64,000 nt of DNA from Alphaproteobacteria bacterium (GTDB taxonomy: Bacteria > Pseudomonadota > Alphaproteobacteria > Micavibrionales > Micavibrionaceae): positions 992,001-1,056,000 of the forward strand of contig CP065008.1 in assembly GCA_016699735.1 (NCBI GenBank), read 5' to 3'. The notes below the pieces were generated by a model. It had not been told where the DNA came from and searched no databases. It saw only the letters and a program-made list of their open reading frames with translations. Both the position numbers and the translations under genes were made by a program. Below are positions 18,589-26,754 of the stretch, one piece after another. Every line of letters starts with the position of its first letter. The first letter of the stretch is position 1.

Positions 18589-19593
18589 TTAGCCGATAAA
18601 CACCCTGAAGACCGACATAAGCAGACCCGCAAAAACGAAAGTCAGCGGAATTGTCAGAATCCAGGCCCAGACGATATTGGCGACCAGACCCCACTTCACA
18701 GCGGAAACCCGCTTGGACATTCCCACCCCCATGATTGATGTCGTAATCACGTGAGTCGTACTAACTGGAATCCCAAAAGCGGAAGCCGCCGAAATAATCC
18801 CCGAAGCTGTCGTTTCCGCTGCAAATCCGTGAATTGGCTGCAGCTTGATCATCTTGCTGCCCAGCGTACGGATAATTTTCCACCCGCCGGCCATGGTGCC
18901 AAGCCCCATAAACAGAGCGCAGGAAATTTTGACCCACAGCGGCACAACAAAGTCATCTGTCGGATAGGTCAGGATAAGAGCAAGGGCAATGATGCCCATC
19001 GACTTCTGGGCGTCATTCAGCCCGTGATTGAGGGCCATGAACCCGGCGGATATGATCTGAAGCTTGGAAAAGGCCTTATTGGTCTTGGACAAGGGCAGCC
19101 GATAAACAATCCATGTCAGAACGACCATGATAAAAAAACCGATCGTAATACCCAGAATCGGGGAGGCGACCATCGGAATCACCACCTTGTTGACCACTCC
19201 GCCCATAATAATGCTGTCCCAGCCGGCGGCACTGGAAAAATAAGTAGCGCCGAGCAGGGAGCCGATAATCGCATGGGAGGAACTCGTCGGAAGCCCCTTA
19301 TACCACGTGATAAGGTTCCAGATGATTGCAGCCATGACCGTACAGATGATGGTATAAATCGTGATAGTTTCCGCGTTGACCAGACCCTTCCCGATGGTGG
19401 CCGCAACCTCCGTCCCGATCAGGGCACCCGCAAAGTTAAGCACACCGCCATAAATAACCGCTGCCATTGGGCTGAGCGCCCGCGTGGAAACCACCGTGGC
19501 AATCGCGTTCGCGGCATCGTGGAAACCGTTGATGTAATCAAAAATCAGGGTCAGGACCACCGCAACGATCAAAAGGATTAATGCCGCTTCCAT
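18589..19593 (-). CDS. pit: Low-affinity inorganic phosphate transporter, PiT family
   Basis: A 334-residue inner-membrane protein with about ten membrane helices. Both halves carry the PiT repeat: GFHDAANAIATVVSTRAL near residue 23 and GLNDAQKSMGIIAL near 190. GLPTSSSHAIIGSLLGA and GIPVSTTHVITTSIMG are the other duplicated motifs. It moves phosphate, probably as a metal-phosphate complex, using a cation gradient. The gene lies nine bases downstream of a DUF47/PhoU-like gene, which is the usual partner of this transporter type. Confidence 0.93.
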   Translation of the reverse strand: MEAALILLIVAVVLTLIFDYINGFHDAANAIATVVSTRALSPMAAVIYGGVLNFAGALIGTEVAATIGKGLVNAETITIYTIICTVMAAIIWNLITWYKGLPTSSSHAIIGSLLGATYFSSAAGWDSIIMGGVVNKVVIPMVASPILGITIGFFIMVVLTWIVYRLPLSKTNKAFSKLQIISAGFMALNHGLNDAQKSMGIIALALILTYPTDDFVVPLWVKISCALFMGLGTMAGGWKIIRTLGSKMIKLQPIHGFAAETTASGIISAASAFGIPVSTTHVITTSIMGVGMSKRVSAVKWGLVANIVWAWILTIPLTFVFAGLLMSVFRVFIG

Positions 19594-19602
19594 GGCCGGG
19601 CG

Positions 19603-20232
19603 CTAGCTGTTCTTGAGAACGATCTGGAGCGCGACGCCGGCAAGGTCGCGGAACCGGTCCACGACTTTCTCCAGCATATCGTAGATATCCCGGCGCAAAA
19701 GCAGATCACGGATATCCCGGTCGCTCTTGAACAGCGCCACGATCAACTCGTTACGGAGCTTGTCCCCCTGATGCTCAAGATCTTTCAGAAGTTTGACATT
19801 CTCTCTGACGGTTTTTAGATCTTTTTTGGACAAAAGCGCCCTCAGAAGAACGCGCGTTGCTTCGGCCTCCTTGAGAATCAGCTCCGCCTGATGCGTGAAA
19901 TCACCACCCTCCGTGGACATCCCGTGCATGGAAATCCTGTCGGCGATTTTTTCGATGATTTTGGGGACTTTATAAAGGATATTGGCGATATCCTGAATAT
20001 CTTCCCGGTCAAAAGGCGTGATGAAAGATCGGCAGAGTTCCTCGGTCAGCTTGGCGGAGGTAACCTTGGATTGCGCCCGTATTGCATGAATTTTTTCGAT
20101 TCTTTTGGCGCGGTCGACGGGGGCGCCGTTGATGAAGTCCTTGAACCCGGCTGTGGATTCGTAAGCTTCCTCCGACATCGCCTCAAGAAGCTTGTAAAAC
20201 TTGTCCTCTTTAGGAAAAAAGCTGAAGCCCAT
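19603..20232 (-). CDS. DUF47 (PhoU-like) phosphate transport accessory protein
   Basis: A 209-residue all-helical cytoplasmic protein of the DUF47/YkaA family. It begins FFPKEDKFYKLLEAMSEEAY, typical of the family, and has the PhoU-like acidic patch EDIQDIANILYKVPKIIEKIADR. Family members are encoded directly upstream of Pit and are thought to regulate its activity. First gene of a two-gene operon, nine bases before pit. No Pho box is obvious in the 170 bp upstream. Confidence 0.9.
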   Translation of the reverse strand: MGFSFFPKEDKFYKLLEAMSEEAYESTAGFKDFINGAPVDRAKRIEKIHAIRAQSKVTSAKLTEELCRSFITPFDREDIQDIANILYKVPKIIEKIADRISMHGMSTEGGDFTHQAELILKEAEATRVLLRALLSKKDLKTVRENVKLLKDLEHQGDKLRNELIVALFKSDRDIRDLLLRRDIYDMLEKVVDRFRDLAGVALQIVLKNS

Positions 20233-20402
20233 GGCAAAACCTCATATCGATTTTCAGTGTGCCGCGAACTTCGCACACATACGCCCGCCTGTACAGTAAT
20301 TTTCTCTAATAAATAAAGAAACCATTTTGAAAAACGCCAAGGCAGCATAAAATCGGTACAAGTTTACACCAGATTCATAGCAGCGCAGAGGGACTCAGAA
20401 AA

Positions 20403-21182
20403 ATGCTCAAGGGAAAAACCGCCATCATCACAGGCTCAACCAGCGGCATAGGTCTGGGCATCGCCAGGGGATTCGCCGCGCAGGGCATTAACATCGTCAT
20501 GAACGGTTTCGGCAAGCCCGAGGAGATCGAAAAACTCCGCAGGGAAATTGAGGGGCAGGGCGTGAAGGCCCACTATAACAGTGCCGATATGAGCAAACCC
20601 GATCAGATCGCCGCTCTGGTAAGCGAAGCCCAAAAAACCATGGGATCGGTGGATATCATTGTAAATAACGCAGGGATCCAGTTCGTCTCCCCGGTCGATG
20701 ATTTTCCGCCGGAAAAATGGGACGCCATCATCGGCATCAACCTCTCGGCAGGCTTCCACATGGTCCGCGCCGCCGTTCCGCTGATGAAAAAGCAAGGCTG
20801 GGGCCGCGTCATCAACATCGCGTCCGCCCACGCGCTCGTCGCCTCACCCTTCAAAAGCGCCTATGTCGCCGCCAAGCACGGCATCCTCGGCTTCACGAAA
20901 TCCGTGGCGCTGGAAGTCGCGCAGAACAACATCACCTGCAACGCCATCTGCCCCGGCTATGTCTGGACGGCGCTGGTGGAAGGGCAGGTCAAGGATACGG
21001 CGAAAGCGAGAAACATCTCCGAGGACGAAGTGATCAAAAACGTCCTGCTCGCCGCGCAATGGACCAAGAAATTCGTAACCGTAGAGCAGATTGCCGGAAC
21101 CGCTCTCTTCCTCTGCTCCGATGCCGCCCAGAACATCACCGGCACATCCATCGCCATCGACGGCGGCTGGACGGCGGCTTGA
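20403..21182 (+). CDS. 3-hydroxybutyrate dehydrogenase-like SDR
   Basis: A 259-residue short-chain dehydrogenase that best fits 3-hydroxybutyrate dehydrogenase (EC 1.1.1.30). The NAD-binding motif TGSTSGIGLGIA begins near residue 10, NNAGIQFVSP lies near 88, the catalytic Ser in INIASAHALVASP and the YVAAK catalytic pair near 155. The sequence HALVASPFKSAYVAAKHGI and the CNAICPGYVWTALVE region are characteristic of BdhA. It would interconvert 3-hydroxybutyrate and acetoacetate in PHB or ketone-body use. No PHB genes are next to it, so the substrate is inferred from similarity alone. Confidence 0.82.
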   Translation: MLKGKTAIITGSTSGIGLGIARGFAAQGINIVMNGFGKPEEIEKLRREIEGQGVKAHYNSADMSKPDQIAALVSEAQKTMGSVDIIVNNAGIQFVSPVDDFPPEKWDAIIGINLSAGFHMVRAAVPLMKKQGWGRVINIASAHALVASPFKSAYVAAKHGILGFTKSVALEVAQNNITCNAICPGYVWTALVEGQVKDTAKARNISEDEVIKNVLLAAQWTKKFVTVEQIAGTALFLCSDAAQNITGTSIAIDGGWTAA

Positions 21183-21192
21183 CCAGCCTCCT

Positions 21193-23511
21193 TCATTGAC
21201 CTTTCAGAGCCGCTTCAATAAACGAGAACATCACGCCATAGGCATCATAGTCGGTGCCTCCGGATTCATTTCTGAAAAGATCATCATGCCCGCCCTTGTC
21301 CTTCCAGAAAAGCAGGCATGGGGATTGGGGGGTCACTTCCTGCATGGCTGCAACAAATTTAAGGGCATGGGCAGGGTGCGCGGTCGCATCTTCCCCCGCG
21401 GTCATAACCAGGCAGGGCGGATAGATTGTATCCTTATCAATATTTTGCAGCGGGGAGTAGCCGGAAATGACCTTAAGGTCTTCAGGAACCATAGGATTTC
21501 CGTAATCTTTACCCCAGGCCGTACAACGATAGTAATCTTGGCCGATACACATATTGAGAATATCCAGAACCGGAATCTGGGAAATCACGCAGGCAAATAA
21601 ATCCGGCCTTTTTTGCATGGAGGCAACAACGGTAAGCCCGCCGTTGCTGGCCCCCATGGCAATCAGTTTACGGGAGGACGTTTTGCCGGATTTGATCAAA
21701 TGCTCGGCGCAGGAAATGTAATCTTTAAAAGTGTTCGGCTTGAGACGCCCTGACCCTCCCTCAGCCCAGCCCGGCTCCCAGCCTCCGTCGCCGCGCACAT
21801 GAGCGACGGCATAAATCCCGCCGCTCTGAAGCCAGACGGAGATGAAGGGATCATAAGCGGGGACAGAACACAGGCCAAAACCGCCATAGCCCCACAGAAT
21901 GGTCGGCGCCGTCCCGTCCAGCGGAGTGTCCTTTCGATGGATAAGAGTCATCGGAACGGGTGTTCCATCGGCCGACAAAGCCATCTCCCTTGAAACCACA
22001 AGATCACGCGTGTCTTTCAGGCTTCTTTTCTTTACTAACGGGGTGGTTCGAAAATCTCTGACATCAAGGCGGATGAGTTCATAGGGATGAAGATAATTAT
22101 TGATCCTGACATCAATAGTCAGCCCCTCATAATCAACGGAAACGATCTCCAGGCTTGAAGAATTATTCGGCTTATACTCAAAAACCATATGGCCTTCTGG
22201 ATTATACGCCCTTATGACGTGTTCGAGGCGCGAGACCTCAACAGTAATAATATGATTATTGATTAAAATAGGGGCGCTTGAGCCCACAAGTTCTAGCGTG
22301 GAAACGACGACCTGTTTTTCTCCGGCTCGGTAATTTTTAAGCGAAAACTTGAGGATTTGTTTCTTTCGAAAATCAAGACTCTTCGCGGCATATAAAGTCT
22401 GATCGTTAAACCCGAAAAAGTCTGGATAATTATGGCTTAAATATACAGGAATTTCTACAAGGCGCTCAGGAAAGCGGACGTCGGTTAAATATTGCCGAAG
22501 CGGGATGCCCATATGCTTGTTGTACTTACTCAGGACAAGATGGCGGCCGGAGAGCGCCATTTCTTCAAACCTCCAGTAGGTGTCAAGGCTGGAATGTTCG
22601 GAAGAATAGTTTTCAACGACAACGGCGTCCTTTTCCAGGAAATCGCCTATTTCATGAGCATATAAATCTTTCAGATAAGGGGATTTGGAGCTTTTGGTGT
22701 AGTAATAAGTGTTCGCAGTCGGATGCCAGGCTTCAAAGAAAAAGTCATAGGTGGCGGTATCGGTTTCTTCCAGAGTTTTTCCGGATTCCGTATCGACCAG
22801 CCTGATACAGAATTTTGACTCAGGTTTAAAAAAAGCATGATTTTGAGAAAAAAAGTAAATAAGTGCGAATTTACCATGAGGGTGGATCCAAACGCTTTTA
22901 ATTTTCACTTGATCGTTTTGCGTAAAAAAATCCTTTTCATTAAAGAGCGTAGTTTTCCGTTTGGTCAGAAGACACTCTTTATCTAGACGAAAATTATTTT
23001 GATCATCCGGGAGCACCTTGAAGATAGATAAACCAACGCGGATTTTCGCTTCCCTCTTTCGGGAGGGTCCGGTTATGGGAGGCCTGAGCAGAGTATAGCC
23101 TTTAACGGGTGAAAAATAACCCGGAATCGCGGATAAGCCTGAAAAAGCGGAGCGGAAAGATTTCTTTAGCACCGCGAGCGTATCAGCCCCGCCTTCGCGG
23201 AACCCTATAAATTTTTGCAGCAAAAATTTCTGGTGTTTGATCCAGAAATACCCTTCGCTGGTCTGGTCCTCCATGAATTGTGAGACGGACTCTAAAGGCC
23301 GGAAAGGATCGGGAAAGACGTCTCCGTGGAAATAATAAGTGGAATGGTCACAGCGCGGAGGTTTTGCTTTGCAGGACTTAAGATATTCCCCGACAGGAGA
23401 GCGCTTGCGCTCATCCTTGCTGGCGTCTGTCCGGCCTTTGCGCGTTTTGACATTTTTTTTATGAATTTTAAAAACTTCAGGAAGACTCGCGCTTCTTGGT
23501 AGGTTACTCAT
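21193..23511 (-). CDS. Prolyl oligopeptidase family serine peptidase (S9A)
   Basis: A 772-residue protein with an N-terminal beta-propeller (about residues 60-490) and a C-terminal alpha/beta-hydrolase domain. Catalytic Ser is in GASNGG near residue 621, Asp in TAGEDATAH near 715 and His in KGGHDD near 747. WGYGGFG near 575 is the usual oxyanion motif. No signal peptide is visible, and the first 45 residues are basic and rich in Lys. It would cleave small peptides after Pro or a related residue. The gene is AT-richer in the propeller half. A transglutaminase-like gene lies upstream on the same strand. Confidence 0.9.
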   Translation of the reverse strand: MSNLPRSASLPEVFKIHKKNVKTRKGRTDASKDERKRSPVGEYLKSCKAKPPRCDHSTYYFHGDVFPDPFRPLESVSQFMEDQTSEGYFWIKHQKFLLQKFIGFREGGADTLAVLKKSFRSAFSGLSAIPGYFSPVKGYTLLRPPITGPSRKREAKIRVGLSIFKVLPDDQNNFRLDKECLLTKRKTTLFNEKDFFTQNDQVKIKSVWIHPHGKFALIYFFSQNHAFFKPESKFCIRLVDTESGKTLEETDTATYDFFFEAWHPTANTYYYTKSSKSPYLKDLYAHEIGDFLEKDAVVVENYSSEHSSLDTYWRFEEMALSGRHLVLSKYNKHMGIPLRQYLTDVRFPERLVEIPVYLSHNYPDFFGFNDQTLYAAKSLDFRKKQILKFSLKNYRAGEKQVVVSTLELVGSSAPILINNHIITVEVSRLEHVIRAYNPEGHMVFEYKPNNSSSLEIVSVDYEGLTIDVRINNYLHPYELIRLDVRDFRTTPLVKKRSLKDTRDLVVSREMALSADGTPVPMTLIHRKDTPLDGTAPTILWGYGGFGLCSVPAYDPFISVWLQSGGIYAVAHVRGDGGWEPGWAEGGSGRLKPNTFKDYISCAEHLIKSGKTSSRKLIAMGASNGGLTVVASMQKRPDLFACVISQIPVLDILNMCIGQDYYRCTAWGKDYGNPMVPEDLKVISGYSPLQNIDKDTIYPPCLVMTAGEDATAHPAHALKFVAAMQEVTPQSPCLLFWKDKGGHDDLFRNESGGTDYDAYGVMFSFIEAALKGQ

Positions 23512-23638
23512 GGAAACCTCTTAATATATATCTATGCATAAATAGTAATACATACATATGAATACATACAAGATAATTTTCAAAATTTATCTGAGAAGTC
23601 TGTAAAATCGAATAGTGCAGGGAGCTATGCGGCCCGAT

Positions 23639-24415
23639 TTAACCAGAAAGAGCAGGGTCTTCCGGTCTTGAAATCAGGTTTTCTGGCAGGACATTCGCCA
23701 TATCGCCTACGCCATAATACCGCGTGCTGCCCGAAGCCAAATTTTTGCAAGCTATCATCGTAGGTTCTGATTTTAGACGTTCGCTGACGGAGCGAAAGGA
23801 AACCGCTGGCACAAGAATCGATGCCAGGGCTGTACCCTGGTCGTTCAGAACAGGAATTGTGGGATCGTAAACAAATTCTTTTCCCTTTGCCTCGACCAGT
23901 AAAAAAGTATGAGGATCAGGAAAATTAACGCCGTCATCATTAACCCTCTGAATGAATTCACCCGACATGAGTTGGCTTTTTATGCCGTGGCTATCCAGAT
24001 ACCTTTTGGCCAGAAGAGCAAATTCTACACACATCGCATGATTGGCCTTGAAAATTTCAGAAAGTTTTGGAGTTTGATCGGGATGGTTACGGTACAGGGT
24101 GGAGCGGGCAAACTCGTTTGTAGACTGATTTTTCCTTTTACCTTCGATAACCCCGGAAAAAGCTTGAGCCACGGTAGCGAAATCATAAGGAACGCCGGCG
24201 TAAGTCTGGGCAAAAAAATTCCTGGACTCGTCTTTTCTCAAAGTCTGAAGATAGGTATCCGCGGGCCCGGAGACACGGTCAAAAAAAGTCTCAAAATCCG
24301 CCTCAACGGAATAAGGCATATCTTTGGATCCGATAAATCCCCCGCCAACGGGCACCTTATCCCCGTTTTCAACCTGATCCAAGGCAAAGCAATGATGATA
24401 AAACTGCTCTTTCAT
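23639..24415 (-). CDS. Transglutaminase-like cysteine-protease-fold protein
   Basis: A 258-residue protein that I do not recognise as a named family. A Cys-His-Asp triad in the order of transglutaminase-like folds is visible: Cys129 in HAMCVEFALLAKRYLDSHG, His169 in DPHTFLLVE and Asp184 in FVYDPT. The surrounding pattern (Cys at a helix start, His on a strand, Asp at the end of the next strand) matches that fold. There is no signal peptide. A protease, amidase or amine-transfer role is possible. It is encoded 127 bp upstream of the prolyl oligopeptidase, on the same strand. Confidence 0.6.
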   Translation of the reverse strand: MKEQFYHHCFALDQVENGDKVPVGGGFIGSKDMPYSVEADFETFFDRVSGPADTYLQTLRKDESRNFFAQTYAGVPYDFATVAQAFSGVIEGKRKNQSTNEFARSTLYRNHPDQTPKLSEIFKANHAMCVEFALLAKRYLDSHGIKSQLMSGEFIQRVNDDGVNFPDPHTFLLVEAKGKEFVYDPTIPVLNDQGTALASILVPAVSFRSVSERLKSEPTMIACKNLASGSTRYYGVGDMANVLPENLISRPEDPALSG

Positions 24416-24498
24416 CCCGTATAAGTAACACGAAAAGCTGGAAAATTCAAATTTTCATAAATAGGCAAGTAAGCGCGGCTATTGATAAGGCCGCCCGT

Positions 24499-25227
24499 CT
24501 AAGCCGCCTTCTTGTGCGGCCCCTTCTTGGCGGATTTGGAGGTACTATTCACGTTCGCAGCCTGTGCAGCCGAAGCCTTCCCGAAATTCCCCTTCATTTT
24601 TTGCTTCAGCATATTCAGCTTGCTCTTCTCCCGGGCCTCGCTCCGCGCCCGTTCGATCTTCTCCATATTAGCCCAGAACTCATCATGCCCGTACTCAATC
24701 GCCGGATTCTTCAGCCGCGCCGAATGCGAAGCCTTCACCAGCTTGTAAGGGTTGCTGAGAGCAGGCAGCAGGATATCCTCCACAAAACGGCAATCCAGCC
24801 GCACCCGCCCGTACCCCAGCAGCCACCCGAACCAGCCGTGTATAACGTGTTCACCCCTGATATCCTCAAGATCGGCCTGATCGATCTGAATGAAAATCAG
24901 CCCGCGCTTGTGAATAATCCGCTGGTTCGTCAGCCCCACTTCCGTGGAAATCCAAACAAGAAAAAGCGGAATAAAAATCGCAAACCCCGTAAACACAAAA
25001 ATCCACGGGATCGGCGTAAACCGCTCGTTAAACACTAGAAAGTAAAGATCGACATTGAACTTGACGGCGTTATGCGTAAAGAAGGCATACAGATAATAAT
25101 CGATCAGAAACCCGATCGCGCTCAAGGCGCTCAGAGCCAGCAGCCCCTCCAGAAAATAAATCCAGTGCGGACGGAACGTGGCCAGAAGTTTCTCGTCGTT
25201 GCCGATGACCTTGCGGATATAGCTCAT
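24499..25227 (-). CDS. Membrane protein with bacterial PH domain
   Basis: A 242-residue protein with two membrane segments (about residues 22-42 and 70-92) followed by a bPH2 domain of the YdbS type (STEVGLTNQRIIHKRGLI, DLEDIRGEHVIHGWFGWLLGYGRV). The C-terminus is Lys/Ala rich (KSAKKGPHKKAA). The bPH2 motif is well known but its ligands are not. The start overlaps the stop of the universal stress protein gene by four bases (ATGA), so it is the third gene of the EF-hand/Usp operon. Confidence 0.82.
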   Translation of the reverse strand: MSYIRKVIGNDEKLLATFRPHWIYFLEGLLALSALSAIGFLIDYYLYAFFTHNAVKFNVDLYFLVFNERFTPIPWIFVFTGFAIFIPLFLVWISTEVGLTNQRIIHKRGLIFIQIDQADLEDIRGEHVIHGWFGWLLGYGRVRLDCRFVEDILLPALSNPYKLVKASHSARLKNPAIEYGHDEFWANMEKIERARSEAREKSKLNMLKQKMKGNFGKASAAQAANVNSTSKSAKKGPHKKAA

Positions 25228-26084
25228 GCTTTTTCCCTCACCACAAGGACATCGGCGGGGGGATGGGTCAGCAGCGTTCCCGCCAAGCTGCCCAGAAGCG
25301 AGGGCATAAGCCCGACTCGCCCGTGGCTGCCCATGGCAATCAGCTCCGCCTTGGTATTTTTGACCTGCTTGGCCAGAACATCATAAACCGGACCTTGCAC
25401 GACCCGCCCGGTCAGCCTGATCCCCGCCTTGCCCTTTTTCTTGGCCAGCTTGCTCTCCTCCAGAACGAACTTTTCCATTCGCCGCTGATCCTCGTCCAGA
25501 ACCGCAACCTTGGTCTCAAGATAAATATAGGAAGTCTCGAACGGATAAACCGGAACCTCATAGGAATGAACGCCATAAAATGAAGCCTGTGGGGCAAGAG
25601 AGGCGGCAAGACGCAGCGCCGCCCGTGAACTCGGCGAAAAATCCACCGCGCACACGACGTTCGCATACGCCCCGATGGGCTTGTTTTTAACCATCAGGAC
25701 AGGGACACTGCCTTTCCGCACAAGACGCTCGGCGGTCGTTCCGGCGAACAGATCGGGAATCTTGGTCTTCCCGTGCAGCCCTAGGACAATCAGCCCGGCC
25801 TTGACCTTATGCGCGGCCCTTAAAATCTCTTCATGGACGTCCGATCCGGCAACTGCCATAACTGAGGTTTTAACGGCCGCCGCATCCTTATAATCCTTCA
25901 GATACCCCCGCATCATGTCTTCGGTCGCCGCCTTTAAAGCCGTGCTGACCCGCTTCGCCCGGTATTGCGGCAGCACATGAAGGAGATGCAGCGGGCATTT
26001 CTGCTCCTTCGCCAGCTTGAGCGCCCGCTCCATCGCCCGGTCGGAATTATTGGTAAGATCGGTGGCCAGAAGTATGGATTTCAT
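25224..26084 (-). CDS. Tandem universal stress protein (UspA family)
   Basis: A 286-residue protein with two Usp domains (about residues 1-140 and 148-286). Each has the ATP-binding type G-x2-G-x9-G-S/T pattern: GLHGKTKIPDLFAGTTAERLV in the first and GSHGRVGLMPSLLGSLAGTLL in the second. It begins with ILLATDLTNNSDRAM, the usual first strand and Asp. Start ATG at 26084 follows AAGGAG. It lies three bases after the EF-hand gene, and both sit behind an FNR-type box. Usp genes are known FNR/ANR targets in other proteobacteria, consistent with survival at low oxygen. Confidence 0.92.
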   Translation of the reverse strand: MKSILLATDLTNNSDRAMERALKLAKEQKCPLHLLHVLPQYRAKRVSTALKAATEDMMRGYLKDYKDAAAVKTSVMAVAGSDVHEEILRAAHKVKAGLIVLGLHGKTKIPDLFAGTTAERLVRKGSVPVLMVKNKPIGAYANVVCAVDFSPSSRAALRLAASLAPQASFYGVHSYEVPVYPFETSYIYLETKVAVLDEDQRRMEKFVLEESKLAKKKGKAGIRLTGRVVQGPVYDVLAKQVKNTKAELIAMGSHGRVGLMPSLLGSLAGTLLTHPPADVLVVREKA

Positions 26085-26087
26085 CGC

Positions 26088-26564
26088 TTACTCCTTCATC
26101 ATGGACGGAGAGACTTTAAACGTGCAGGGCAGGGACTCATTATAAAAAGAGCAGAACTCGTTGATATCGATCCCGGCATCGCCGTTAGTGTCATAATAGG
26201 GGAAACGGTCGCGTGAATACTCAATATATTCCTGCAGCGTCATCTCTTTGTCGCCATTGGCGTCGATCGCCTCGAAGCGGTAGGAAACATGGCCGCTGAC
26301 CGCCGCCTTATCGACCCCCGGATTGGCGGCGAAACACCCGCCGACGCACTCACCGAACGTCACCTTTCCGTCGGAATTCAGGTCAAGGGAAGGAAAGATC
26401 TTCTGATGATACATCTCGAATTCCGCCGCATCGATCAAGCCGTCATAGACAAGATCGGCATCCTCAAACGCCTTCGCGGCGGCAATCTGGCTGACCTCTT
26501 CCGCGAAGGCGGAAGAAGAGAAAAAAACAAAAAGGGACAAGAATAAATAAATGATCTTTTTCAT
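26088..26564 (-). CDS. Secreted EF-hand calcium-binding protein
   Basis: About 158 residues. The ATG at 26564 is chosen because it has GAGGG upstream and begins a classic signal peptide (MKKIIYLFLSLFVFF, cleavage near AFA-EEV). Four EF-hand-like loops are visible: DADLVYDGLIDAAE (degenerate), DLNSDGKVTFGE, DANGDKEMTLQE and DTNGDAGIDINE. Two loops have all acidic or Asn ligands. Two Cys pairs (CVGGC and C..C near the end) may form disulfides in the periplasm. First gene of the operon with usp and the PH protein. Likely a periplasmic calcium-binding protein of unknown role. Confidence 0.85.
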   Translation of the reverse strand: MKKIIYLFLSLFVFFSSSAFAEEVSQIAAAKAFEDADLVYDGLIDAAEFEMYHQKIFPSLDLNSDGKVTFGECVGGCFAANPGVDKAAVSGHVSYRFEAIDANGDKEMTLQEYIEYSRDRFPYYDTNGDAGIDINEFCSFYNESLPCTFKVSPSMMKE

Positions 26565-26617
26565 GACAATAACCCTCAAATAAAAAAAGAGCCTAGCACA
26601 AGTTCACAAAAGTAGAT

Positions 26618-26631
26618 TTGACTATGATCAA
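26618..26631. promoter_or_regulatory. FNR/ANR-type box between the EF-hand operon and argS
   Basis: TTGACTATGATCAA matches TTGAT-N4-ATCAA at nine of ten half-site positions, with a different spacer from the other two boxes. It is centred 60 bp from the EF-hand start codon. The -41.5 spacing would place transcription start near 26583, giving a leader of about 19 nt with the Shine-Dalgarno sequence. It is 123 bp from argS, so the EF-hand operon is the more likely target. Confidence 0.6.
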
Positions 26632-26754
26632 AAGGATGTTGATGGGATTCAATCAAAAACAAGGGGCGAAGCACAAACTTTTTCACAACGACCCTTGACC
26701 CCGAAAGCAAGACCTTCCATAACGTCCTAGAAACAAAGGGGAATATTCAGGGTT

